This document shows positions 1-7,435 of a stretch of DNA of 64,000 nucleotides, in pieces. The notes under the pieces are model-generated. The model saw nothing but the letters and a program-made list of their open reading frames with translations. It was not told the DNA's origin and did not search any database. Position numbers and translations under genes: made by a program. Origin of the DNA: Planktothricoides raciborskii GIHE-MW2 (GTDB lineage: Bacteria; Cyanobacteriota; Cyanobacteriia; Cyanobacteriales; Laspinemataceae); NCBI RefSeq assembly GCF_040564635.1, contig NZ_CP159837.1, forward strand, positions 747,001 to 811,000. The letters are read 5' to 3'. The first letter of the stretch is position 1. Each line of letters starts with the position of its first letter.

Positions 1-1
1 T

Positions 2-292
2 TTAACCGGGGCGGATTTATGCTATGCCAATTTGCGTGGTGTCTTGTTGGTGGAAGCGAATTTAGATGGGGCAAAACTTTGTCGGGCAAATTTGACCGTG
101 GGCAAAGAACCGGACTATTGGGAAACGGATTTAACAGGGGCAAGTTTGCGCGGCGCCGATTTGAGTTATGCGGATTTAACTGGGGCAATTTTATGTAATG
201 CTGACTTGACTCATGCGGATTTAACTCGGACAATTCTGAAAGATGCGAATTTACAAGGGGCGATTATGCCTGATGGAACCGTTTATGATTGA
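2..292 (+). CDS. pentapeptide-repeat protein, 5' end outside the window
   Basis: The reading frame is open from base 2 and ends with TGA at 290-292. It consists of A(D/N)LxG-type pentapeptide units (ADLCYANLRG, ANLDGAKLCR, ADLSYADLTG), which fold into a right-handed quadrilateral beta-helix. Such proteins are abundant in cyanobacteria and rarely have a known function. Any internal TTG start would cut through the repeats, so the true N terminus must lie left of the window. A large hairpin follows the stop. A second pentapeptide protein lies at 11796-12395, so the accessory locus is framed by two members of the family. Confidence 0.85.
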   Translation, partial: LTGADLCYANLRGVLLVEANLDGAKLCRANLTVGKEPDYWETDLTGASLRGADLSYADLTGAILCNADLTHADLTRTILKDANLQGAIMPDGTVYD

Positions 293-300
293 AAACGGTA

Positions 301-367
301 TTAGCGATAAGCCAATTGGGGGTTAAAAACCATCGAAAATTAAAAACCCCAATTGGCTCATCGCTAA
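301..367. repeat. large inverted repeat after the pentapeptide gene
   Basis: Arms 301-321 and 347-367 are 21 bases long and pair with one mismatch around a 25-base loop. A second GC hairpin (374-380 with 385-391) follows directly. The pair could stop transcription of the upstream gene, but there is no T-run, so it may equally be a dispersed palindromic element. Confidence 0.6.
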
Positions 368-607
368 AGTCTGCCCCCGCGAATGCGGGGGGCGGATAAA
401 TCCGACTAAAATTATATGATTACATGATTTGAAACTATGGTAGAGAGTCGGTTGTAAATAAATTAGACTAGAATTAAACTAAAAATTCAACTCAACATTA
501 AACTAAACAAAACATTAAACTAAAATTAATTATACTCAATAGACTTCTTGCTTTCATACCGGAGCGATCCCCCATCCTCGCCCTCTTCCCCAAAACCCAT
601 CTCCCAA

Positions 608-640
608 TTTTGCATAAAAAAATCAGAGATAACCGTTAAA
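608..640 (+). promoter_or_regulatory. bipartite promoter-like motif, site A
   Basis: TTTGCATAAA is followed by CGTTAA, with TGCATA starting at 611 and CGTTAA at 634. That leaves a 17-base spacer, the normal -35/-10 distance. Site A is nearly identical over 33 bases to site B at 752, and a hairpin repeat lies between them. It is one of six spaced copies in the 0.6-10.9 kb region. Confidence 0.5.
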
Positions 641-669
641 GCAGTAGAAACTTAAATTTAAGGAATTTC

Positions 670-730
670 ACCACAAAGGCACAAAGGACACAGAGACTTC
701 TCTTCTTTGTGTCCTTTGTGCCTTTGTGGT
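670..730. repeat. CACAAAG-family hairpin
   Basis: Arms 670-692 and 708-730 are perfect 23-base reverse complements. This is the best copy of a dispersed hairpin family. Other full or partial copies are at about 1318-1376, 5657-5717, 6537-6598, 41982-42038, 43986-44050, 44489-44548 and 62240-62298. It separates promoter-like sites A and B. Confidence 0.8.
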
Positions 731-751
731 TCAAACCAGACCCTATCTGAA

Positions 752-784
752 TTTTGCATAAAAAAATCAGAGATAATCGTTAAA
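752..784 (+). promoter_or_regulatory. bipartite promoter-like motif, site B (YbjN-like gene)
   Basis: TGCATA begins at 755 and CGTTAA at 778, with a 17-base spacer. A start of transcription near 790 would leave a leader of about 25 bases before the ATG at 815. This is a natural promoter position for the YbjN-like gene and possibly for the CHAT gene behind it. Confidence 0.6.
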
Positions 785-814
785 GGAATAGCAACCAACA
801 AGGGAATCAACATT

Positions 815-1309
815 ATGGCCACAACATTAGCAGAGGTGGGGGAATTCTTACAGCGGCGCGGTTGGCGCTACCACCAGGAACCGGAACGCAACCGCATCAT
901 TACCGGAGTGAATTCGGACGAGGTGGATCAATTTATCATCGTGGTTGAGTTACAGGAAAACGGGGAATATCTTAGTTTATTTGCCCCGCAGCTTCTATAT
1001 ATCAAAGACCATATATATAAAGGAGTGGCCTTTCAGACCATGTTAGCTATTGCCTGGGAAGTGAAGCTGTTGCGGTGGGAATATGACCCCAGTGACGGCG
1101 AAGTGCGGACCAGTGTGGGAATAGCCTTAGAAGATGCACCATTGACCGAGAGACAATTTAACCGCTTGTTATCGGGGTTAATTCACTTGACCGAACAGGG
1201 GATGAAACGGTTAAAAGCCGTCTTAGCTACCGGCAATGACCCAGGGTTAGAGACCAGAGAAGCGTTAATAGCGGCATTACGAGAAATGCTATCCGCTTTG
1301 GAAGATTAA
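815..1309 (+). CDS. YbjN / type III secretion chaperone-like protein
   Basis: The protein has 164 residues. The start is ATG 815 (MATTLAEVGEFLQRRGW); the frame is open further upstream, but only through the CACAAAG hairpin repeat. The whole protein resembles the first about 140 residues of the CHAT protein at 1664: both have an RRGW/QQDW-type opening, an ENGE(Y/F) strand, a W(E/Q)xDP(S/E)DGEVR motif and an LTxxQF helix. YbjN-like domains are small alpha/beta folds found as chaperones or adaptors. The likeness to the N-terminal domain of the next gene suggests it binds or competes for the same partner. Promoter-like site B lies 31 bases upstream. The family call is good; the role is inference. 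Confidence 0.75.
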   Translation: MATTLAEVGEFLQRRGWRYHQEPERNRIITGVNSDEVDQFIIVVELQENGEYLSLFAPQLLYIKDHIYKGVAFQTMLAIAWEVKLLRWEYDPSDGEVRTSVGIALEDAPLTERQFNRLLSGLIHLTEQGMKRLKAVLATGNDPGLETREALIAALREMLSALED

Positions 1310-1317
1310 ATTTTTAC

Positions 1318-1531
1318 ACCACAGAGACACAGAGAACACGGGTCTCTCTTCTCTGTGTCCTTTGTGCCTTTGTGGTTCAAACCAGACCCAATGACCCGCC
1401 AGGGATTAAAATCCCTGGCTGATAGCGCAAGTCGGTTGAAACCGACTCTCTACCATTCTCACGCAAAGAATACAGTCCTCTTTAGAGGACTTTAGCTATT
1501 AGCCTGGGGTTTAAACCCCAGGCGGGTTGTC
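1318..1531. repeat. cluster of dispersed palindromes
   Basis: The 354-base gap between the YbjN-like and CHAT genes holds a CACAAAG-type hairpin (1318-1376) and several palindromes. These are a CCAGGG...CCCTGG element (1399-1418), AGTCGG...CCGACT (1430-1447), AGTCCTC...GAGGACT (about 1471-1490) and CCTGGGG...CCCCAGG (about 1503-1522). The AGTCGG palindrome recurs near 40025 and 40460. Confidence 0.6.
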
Positions 1532-1542
1532 AGCTAAACAAG

Positions 1543-1605
1543 TTGATAGAGATGCTACCCAGTGAGGCATTGGCGGGACTTCAGGCGGAACTGGAACGGC
1601 TGCAC
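1543..1605 (+). pseudogene. possible 3' remnant of a third YbjN-like gene
   Basis: This short open stretch reads LPSEALAGLQAELERL. It resembles the C-terminal tail of the preceding gene (TREALIAALREMLSAL), and half of a CACAAAG-type repeat follows it, as it does that gene. It may be what is left of another tandem copy. The match is short, so the call is weak. Confidence 0.25.
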
Positions 1606-1663
1606 GGGTCTCTCTTATCTGTGCTCCTCTGTGCCTCTGTGTTTCATATTTTAGGAGAACATA

Positions 1664-4600
1664 ATGGACTCGCAACAACTATTTACCCAAATTTGCGGCT
1701 TTCTCGACCAGCAAGACTGGACATATCAGCCAGACCCAGAACAGCAGCGGTTATTGCTATCAGTAAATGACATAGCTGTATTGATTGCCGTAGAAGAAAA
1801 TGGGGAATTTATCAAGATTATTCTGCCGCAATTGCTGACCGTACCCGCAGACCATCCCCACTATGAGGCAGCATTAGAAACATTGGCATATTTTGGTTTG
1901 CAGCATAAACTGGTGCGGTGGCAACGAGACCCAGAAGATGGGGAAGTGCGAGTGCAGGCAGATTTACCCATCGAAGATAGCGAACTGACCGCCAAACAGT
2001 TTTGGCGCACGTTGCGAGGGGCAGTACAAATTGCCCAACAGGGACAAGAACGGTTACAGCAAGTATTAGCCACGGGACAAGATACTGGCAATTCTCAAAA
2101 TCCAGGAACCAATCAAAAAACCTTAGCTTTTTTCGGGGCTTTGCTTCAAGCTGAGAATGAAGGTGGCGAAACAGCAGTTTATCAGGTACTAGACCAACGC
2201 GGGGGACAACTTGACCCCCAATTACCCCAAGCCGCCCAGACTTTTCTGGAAATGGTCGGCACTGCTAAACCAGAAATGCGAGATGGTGTAGTAGGACTGA
2301 TTGGCGACTTGGCAAATAGTCTGCAACAGTATCCTAGAGGACATCGGGAAATAAATGTCACGGTTGCTATTGGTCTTTATCATTTAGTTCTGGAAGCCCG
2401 TCCCCGCGAGACTGTCCCCGATAAATATGCCCGAAATTTAACTAATCTGGGGGTTGCCTACCAGACCCAAGCCCAGTTGGGAGAACAGCCATCGGCGAAT
2501 CTCCAGAAAGCGATCGCTGTCTACGATGAAGCGGCTAAAATTCGCCGTAAGTTGGGACTGGAGAAAGACCTTTCCCGCACATTGAATAATCTGGGGAATG
2601 CCTACCGGAACCAAGCCGAATTGGGAGAACAGCCATCGGCGAATCTCCAGAAAGCGATCGCTGCCTACGATGAAGCGGCTAATATTTTCCGTAAGTTGGG
2701 ACTGGAAAAAGACCTTTCTACCACATTGACTAATCTGGGGGTTGCCTACCTAACCCAAGCCCAATTGGGAGAACAGCCTTCGGAGAACCTCCAGAAAGCG
2801 ATCGCTGCCTACGATGAAGCGGCTAAAATTCGACGTAAGTTGGGACTGGAAGAAGACCTTTCTAGCACATTGACTAATCTGGGGGTTGCCTACCTGACCC
2901 AAGCCGAATTGGGAGAACAGCCATCGGCGAATCTCCAGAAAGCCATCGCTGCCTACGATGAAGCGGCTAAAATTCGCCGTGAGTTGAAACTGGAGAAAGA
3001 CCTTTCCAGCACATTGACTAATCTGGGGAGTGCCTACCTGACCCAAGCCCAATTGGGAGAACAGCCATCGGCGAATCTCCAGAAAGCGATCGCAGCCTAC
3101 GATGAAGCGGCTAAAATTAGCCGTAAGTTGGGACTGGAGAAAGACCTTTCCAGCACATTGACTGGTCTGGGGGTTGCCTACCAGACCCAAGCCGAATTGG
3201 GAGAACAGCCTTCGGCGAATCTCCAGAAAGCGATCGCTTTCTACGATGAAGCGGCTAAAATTCGACGTGAGTTGAAACTGGAGAAAGACCTTTCCAGCAC
3301 ATTGACTAATCTGGGGAGTGCCTACCTGACCCAAGCCCAATTGGGAGAACAGCCATCGGCGAATCTCCAGAAAGCGATCGCTGCCTGTGATGAAGCGGCT
3401 AAAATTTTCCGTAAGTTGGGACTGGAGAAAGACCTTTCCAGCACATTGACTGGTCTGGGGGTTGCCTACTGTATCCAAGCCGAATTGGGAGAACAGCCTT
3501 CGGCGAATCTCCAGAAAGCGATCGCTGCCTACGATGAAGCGGCTAAAATTCTCCGTAAGTTGAAACTGGAGAAAGACCTTTCTGGCACATTGAATAATCT
3601 GGGGAATGCCTACCTAACCCAAGCCGAATTGGGAGAACAGCCATCGGAGAACCGCCAGAAAGCGGTCAACTGCTACCGAGAAGCCCTGGAATTCCTCCGC
3701 CCCCAACTTCTACCAGTGGAATGCTTAAAGACTGCCCGGGCTTTAGGCAACCTGGGTTTCCAGCAAGGTGACTGGCAAATGGCATTGGAAGGCTACCAGA
3801 CAGCAATGGCAGCCGTTGACTATAGTCGCACACAGCGAGTTAGCAATGCGGAACGGGAAGAAGTGGTAAAGAAGTCTATCTATATCTATGAAAACGCCAT
3901 CCAAGCCGCCATCAACCTCAACGATATTCCCACTGCCTTGGAAATTGTGGAACGAGTCCGGGCTAAACGCCTAGTTGACCTGCTGGCAACCGCTGACCTG
4001 TATCAAAATGGCGATATCCCCGAACCAGTACGCCAATATCTGCAAAAATTAAACGACCTGGACGACCAAATTGCCCAAAAACGGGGCGAATTGAGCGATG
4101 ATTCACGGGAAACCAAGCCCGACGGCAGTAAAACTCGTCAACTTCGCGCTGCTACCGCCGTTTCTGAGGACATTGCCCAACTAGAACAGCAAAAAGCAGT
4201 CATTCTCGACCAACTCAGCAACCTGGATGAAGTGGTAGCTAAACTGCGCCAAGTCCAACCGCCCAAACTAGCGGACTTTATCCCCTTGTTGCAAGATAGC
4301 CCTGGTGCAGCTATCCTCAGTTTCTATACCACTGATGACGATACCCATATTTTCATCCTGCGTCACGGGGAAACGGTTCCCACTTGCTTCACCTGCCAAG
4401 GACAGGGCTATAAAACTCTGCAACTTTGGCTAGGAGAAACTTGGGTTATTCCCTATATCAGCAATAAAACCCAATGGGTAGCCCAAATGTCCGCTACTTT
4501 GGCGGAACTGTCCCGACGTTTGGAGATTGACCGTTTAATTGCGGAACAACTGCAAGGCTTAGATGAGCTTATTCTCATCCCCCATTTGTTCCTGCATCAA

Positions 4601-5650
4601 ATTCCCTTCGCCGCTTTGCCGGTTTCTCACCCCTCCGCCTCCGGCACCTCCCCTTACCAAGGGGAGGCTGGGTGGGGTGATGATTCCTCCCACACTCCCC
4701 CTACCTCCCACACTGGGCGCAAGCATTGCGCCCCTACCTCCCACACTGGGCGCAAGCATTGCGCCCCTACCTCCCACACTCCCCCACCCTCCCCCACACC
4801 CCACACTCCCCCACCCTCCCCACCCTACTTCGGCGATAAATTCATCCTCCGCTACGCTCCCAGCGTGCAAGTTCTGGGTTTTTGCCACAACCGCAGCGCC
4901 GTCACTGCCCAAGAATACGGTATTGTGGAAAACGCCACCAATGACCTGCCCTGTAGTGGCTTTGAAGGGGCGAAAGTGGCGGAATTCTTTGGGGTGGGGC
5001 AGGAAAAACGGCTCATTGGTACTGACGCCACCCGCCAAAAGTACCGCCAATTACTAGAAAATACCACCCACCTGGTCAGCACTCACCACGCCCAAAGCCG
5101 CTATGATAATCCCCAGGAGTCGGGACTGCTGCTGAGTGATGGCCGCATTACCGTGAGTCAACTGCTGTCTCCCGGTTGGCGGTTTAAAGATTTAGATGAG
5201 ATTTTCCTCTCCTGCTGCGAAACCGGGTTATTTTTGCCCAATAGTGCCTTAGATGAACCCGTAGCGGTGAGTACCGGCTTTCTCTGTGCGGGAGCAAGGG
5301 GCGTCATTGCTAGTCACTGGTCAATTTATGACTTATCGGCGGCGTTGCTGTCTATTCTTTACCACAACCAGCGCAAAGCGGGGAAAAATCGCCCAGTTGC
5401 CCTGCAAGCAGCCCAACAGGAGATGCGGGAAATGACTGGGGCAGAGTTTAAGAGTAAGTATCAGAAGGCATTAGAGGCGCATTTCAAAGCAGAAAAAGCC
5501 CGACTTCAGGCTATTCCTGGTTATGACCCCAACCTTTTAACTCGCGTTGTGGATAGCGAGAAAAATATTAAACGTTATGCGGCTGATAAAGGTTGTCCGT
5601 TTCAGGAACCAGTCCATTGGGGTTCTTTGGGTTGTTATGGGCTGAGGTAG
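1664..5650 (+). CDS. YbjN-TPR-CHAT caspase-like protein
   Basis: The protein has 1328 residues and starts at ATG 1664 behind AGGAG. Residues 1-140 are a YbjN-like domain. Residues about 260-690 hold nine 48-residue tetratricopeptide units, and a helical linker follows to about 890. Residues about 890-1328 form a CHAT (caspase HetF associated with TPRs) protease domain. The expected catalytic pair is present: His1141/1142 in STHHAQ and Cys1184/1185 in LSCCETG. A Pro/Ser/His-rich block at about 990-1054, encoded by repeat DNA, interrupts the CHAT domain between FAALP and GDKFILRYAPS. TPR-CHAT proteins sense a partner through the TPRs and cleave a target. A PIN toxin-antitoxin pair, a sigma-like factor and a DUF1822 gene follow on the same strand. 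The target is unknown; those neighbours are the obvious candidates. Confidence 0.9.
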   Translation: MDSQQLFTQICGFLDQQDWTYQPDPEQQRLLLSVNDIAVLIAVEENGEFIKIILPQLLTVPADHPHYEAALETLAYFGLQHKLVRWQRDPEDGEVRVQADLPIEDSELTAKQFWRTLRGAVQIAQQGQERLQQVLATGQDTGNSQNPGTNQKTLAFFGALLQAENEGGETAVYQVLDQRGGQLDPQLPQAAQTFLEMVGTAKPEMRDGVVGLIGDLANSLQQYPRGHREINVTVAIGLYHLVLEARPRETVPDKYARNLTNLGVAYQTQAQLGEQPSANLQKAIAVYDEAAKIRRKLGLEKDLSRTLNNLGNAYRNQAELGEQPSANLQKAIAAYDEAANIFRKLGLEKDLSTTLTNLGVAYLTQAQLGEQPSENLQKAIAAYDEAAKIRRKLGLEEDLSSTLTNLGVAYLTQAELGEQPSANLQKAIAAYDEAAKIRRELKLEKDLSSTLTNLGSAYLTQAQLGEQPSANLQKAIAAYDEAAKISRKLGLEKDLSSTLTGLGVAYQTQAELGEQPSANLQKAIAFYDEAAKIRRELKLEKDLSSTLTNLGSAYLTQAQLGEQPSANLQKAIAACDEAAKIFRKLGLEKDLSSTLTGLGVAYCIQAELGEQPSANLQKAIAAYDEAAKILRKLKLEKDLSGTLNNLGNAYLTQAELGEQPSENRQKAVNCYREALEFLRPQLLPVECLKTARALGNLGFQQGDWQMALEGYQTAMAAVDYSRTQRVSNAEREEVVKKSIYIYENAIQAAINLNDIPTALEIVERVRAKRLVDLLATADLYQNGDIPEPVRQYLQKLNDLDDQIAQKRGELSDDSRETKPDGSKTRQLRAATAVSEDIAQLEQQKAVILDQLSNLDEVVAKLRQVQPPKLADFIPLLQDSPGAAILSFYTTDDDTHIFILRHGETVPTCFTCQGQGYKTLQLWLGETWVIPYISNKTQWVAQMSATLAELSRRLEIDRLIAEQLQGLDELILIPHLFLHQIPFAALPVSHPSASGTSPYQGEAGWGDDSSHTPPTSHTGRKHCAPTSHTGRKHCAPTSHTPPPSPTPHTPPPSPPYFGDKFILRYAPSVQVLGFCHNRSAVTAQEYGIVENATNDLPCSGFEGAKVAEFFGVGQEKRLIGTDATRQKYRQLLENTTHLVSTHHAQSRYDNPQESGLLLSDGRITVSQLLSPGWRFKDLDEIFLSCCETGLFLPNSALDEPVAVSTGFLCAGARGVIASHWSIYDLSAALLSILYHNQRKAGKNRPVALQAAQQEMREMTGAEFKSKYQKALEAHFKAEKARLQAIPGYDPNLLTRVVDSEKNIKRYAADKGCPFQEPVHWGSLGCYGLR
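2441..3720 (+). repeat. nine near-identical 144-bp TPR-coding units
   Basis: The unit starting at an (A/T)NLG codon run repeats exactly every 144 bases, from 2441 to the ninth start at 3593. Units share long identical stretches at DNA level, including GEQPS(A/E)NLQKAIA and YDEAAKI. The last unit diverges after about 30 codons. Such similarity points to recent unequal recombination, so the copy number probably varies between strains. Confidence 0.9.
4640..4829. repeat. repeat DNA inserted in frame inside the CHAT domain
   Basis: This stretch has runs of CCTCCCACACT and two copies of the palindrome GGGCGCAAGCATTGCGCCC, about 37 bases apart. The same palindrome appears in non-coding DNA near 31024-31047. 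It stays in frame and encodes about 65 low-complexity residues in the CHAT domain. Confidence 0.75.
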
Positions 5651-5653
5651 AGT

Positions 5654-5773
5654 TTCACCACAAAGACACAAAGACCACAAAGGAATTTCTTCTTCGTGTC
5701 CTTTGTGCCTTTGTGGTTCAAAAAATTTCTCAAATCAGCGATAATCTTCTCAAAGTTAGCATTGAGGAGGTGC
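5654..5773. repeat. direct repeat left of the PIN toxin-antitoxin pair
   Basis: These 120 bases contain a CACAAAG hairpin and a conserved tail ending in GAGGAGGTGC. They are nearly identical to 6534-6654, 880 bases to the right. The two copies bracket the toxin-antitoxin genes exactly. The right copy supplies the ribosome binding site of the sigma-like gene. Confidence 0.8.
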
Positions 5774-5812
5774 AACGTATCAAACCAGCGTCCCATCCAA
5801 TACAAGCTGTGT

Positions 5813-5818
5813 TATAAT
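5813..5818 (+). promoter_or_regulatory. -10 element of the toxin-antitoxin operon
   Basis: A perfect TATAAT lies 69 bases upstream of the antitoxin start, just after the left direct repeat. No convincing -35 box is visible at 17 bases, so the promoter may be extended or regulated. Confidence 0.4.
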
Positions 5819-5886
5819 CAGAGGGCGAAATGAATGATTAACCATGAAAAACTTCCCTTAAACATTAGAGCATTAGAGAGAAAATT

Positions 5887-6114
5887 ATGGCCAATATCAT
5901 TATTCCAGTTGATGAAGAGATTAAGGTGGCTTTTGAACAGGCTAATCCAGAAGTAAAAAGACAGTTGAGTGATATGATTCAATTGTTTTTGCGAGATAAA
6001 TTATCCGGCCAAACTTTGACTGAGGTAATGGCAGAAATTTCAGACAAAGCACAACAGCGAGGCTTGACGCCAGAAATTTTACAAGAGATTTTGGCAGATG
6101 ATAATGACGAATAG
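5887..6114 (+). CDS. antitoxin of a PIN-type toxin-antitoxin pair
   Basis: This 75-residue acidic protein opens with a short hydrophobic strand (MANIIIPVDEEI) and continues as helices, ending in ADDNDE. Small proteins of this kind precede PIN-domain toxins in many cyanobacteria. An AGAGAG ribosome binding site lies in front, and the stop overlaps the toxin start by 11 bases, so the two are translationally coupled. The call rests mainly on context; no classical DNA-binding motif is clear. Confidence 0.7.
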   Translation: MANIIIPVDEEIKVAFEQANPEVKRQLSDMIQLFLRDKLSGQTLTEVMAEISDKAQQRGLTPEILQEILADDNDE

Positions 6115-6517
6115 ATTTGTCATCGATACGAATGTTTTAATCAGTGCTTTGCTTTTTAAATCATCAGTTCCGTTTCGGGCGATGGAATTGGCAGAAAGGC
6201 AAGGAATAATTTTATATTCTGAAGCTACTTTAAAGGAACTAGAGCGAGTTCTGAATCGTCCCAAGTTTGATAAGTATCTTGAGCGAGCAGAAAAAGAAAT
6301 ATTTCTGCAAAAATTTATCGCTGTATCTCTGTTAGTAAATGTCACCGAAACAATCGCTGTTTGCCGAGATGAAAAAGATAATAAATTTTTAGAATTGGCT
6401 GTTAGTGGCCATGCCAATATCATAATTACGGGCGATTTGGATTTATTGGAGTTAAATCCTTTTCAATCCATAGAAATTTTGACTCCAGATAGGTTTGTTG
6501 ATAGGTTAGCTAGGTAA
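6104..6517 (+). CDS. PIN-domain ribonuclease toxin (COG1569-like)
   Basis: The protein has 137 residues from ATG 6104; ATG 6098 is an alternative two codons earlier. The acidic PIN residues are all visible: FVIDTNVLISALL at the N terminus, SEATLKELERVL, CRDEKDNKFLELA, and IITGDLDLLEL near the C terminus. PIN toxins cut RNA using Mg2+ bound by these acids and are held inactive by the antitoxin. The pair lies between two copies of a 120-bp direct repeat, between the CHAT gene and the sigma-like gene, as if inserted there. Confidence 0.85.
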   Translation: MTNRFVIDTNVLISALLFKSSVPFRAMELAERQGIILYSEATLKELERVLNRPKFDKYLERAEKEIFLQKFIAVSLLVNVTETIAVCRDEKDNKFLELAVSGHANIIITGDLDLLELNPFQSIEILTPDRFVDRLAR

Positions 6518-6533
6518 ATTTGCTAGGTAGGGC

Positions 6534-6654
6534 TTCACCACAAAGACACAAAGACCACAAAGGAATTTCTTTTTCGTGTCCTTTGTGCCGAAAGTGGTTC
6601 ACAATATGGCTCAAATCAGCGATAATCTTCTCAAAGTCAGCATTGAGGAGGTGC
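6534..6654. repeat. direct repeat right of the PIN toxin-antitoxin pair
   Basis: Right-hand copy of 5654-5773. It carries a CACAAAG hairpin (6537-6598) and ends in GAGGAGGTGC, four bases before the GTG start of the sigma-like gene. Confidence 0.8.
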
Positions 6655-6657
6655 GAA

Positions 6658-7374
6658 GTGACCGAACACTGTCCCCATGAGGAACTAAAGGAGATTTTCC
6701 GGCAAGCGTTGCGGGCAAAATCGAAAAAAGAGCGTTTGCGACTGCAACGGAAGGGCATGGATATGATGGCAAAAGCGTCAGAAAAGTGTTTTTGGCCGGG
6801 AATGCCGCCAAAATACCGCCACGATCCTTTATATATAGAAGCGGCGCAAACTGCTTGGGAGTACATTACTCGTAAAATCTATGGCAAATTGGAGCGTGGA
6901 GATATTTACGATCCAGATAAAGGTAATGCCAGCCCCATTTCCCTTTGGAGTCAACGCTGCGAAGGGGCATATTTAGATTTATTAAGAAATCAGCAAAAAG
7001 AGCAAAAGTTAATTAATCCTAATCCGATTGATTCTCGCACAGGTGAACCTCTGAATATGGATGATGTTGCCGATGATGTTGCAGCGTCAGAAGATGATAA
7101 AACATCCTGGTTATATCAAGTCCGGGAAATTATTCAACAAGATGCTGAGGGAATATATCGTAATAGTTTTGTCCGCAAAAAGCCACCACCGCCAATTACT
7201 GCCCAAGCTGCTTTATTAGAAATATGCGATCGCACTTCCCGTGGTGAAGAATGGACACTTAAAATCCTGGCAGAACATTTCAATGTTCCTCCTGGAGTGA
7301 TGAATAGCGCCTGGTCGAAAACTCTCAAACCTTTATTGAGAAAAATAGGCGATCGCTTGAAAGATGAGATTTAA
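6658..7374 (+). CDS. sigma-70-like factor (ECF-like, cyanobacterial)
   Basis: The protein has 238 residues. GTG 6658 is chosen because GAGGAGGT ends five bases upstream; the frame extends further left only through the direct repeat. Residues about 55-120 (PLYIEAAQTAWEYI... YDPDKGNASPISLWSQRC... LDLLRNQ) match sigma region 2, including the D(P)xKG...W...R pattern. Residues about 200-232 (TLKILAEHFNVPPGVMNSAW) look like the region 4 helix-turn-helix. Such factors direct RNA polymerase to particular promoters. The bipartite motif found six times around this gene is a natural candidate target. A DUF1822 gene follows after 61 bases and could encode its regulator. The sigma call is moderately sure; target and regulator are inferred. 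Confidence 0.7.
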   Translation: MTEHCPHEELKEIFRQALRAKSKKERLRLQRKGMDMMAKASEKCFWPGMPPKYRHDPLYIEAAQTAWEYITRKIYGKLERGDIYDPDKGNASPISLWSQRCEGAYLDLLRNQQKEQKLINPNPIDSRTGEPLNMDDVADDVAASEDDKTSWLYQVREIIQQDAEGIYRNSFVRKKPPPPITAQAALLEICDRTSRGEEWTLKILAEHFNVPPGVMNSAWSKTLKPLLRKIGDRLKDEI

Positions 7375-7435
7375 AAACCCTCGGAGAATATAACAGAATA
7401 TAACAAATGTTTAATTAGGAGAAAAAAGGATAATT

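Noticed and set aside
2750-3478. A 242-codon open frame on the minus strand
   Set aside because: It is the antisense of the TPR-coding units and merely repeats with them.
4559-5057. Long Pro- and Gly-rich frames on both strands
   Set aside because: They arise from the repeat inserted in the CHAT gene; the CHAT frame itself is continuous.
6658-7374. The sigma-like gene as a transposase or plain hypothetical
   Set aside because: The region 2 pattern and C-terminal helix-turn-helix fit a sigma factor better, though not with full certainty.
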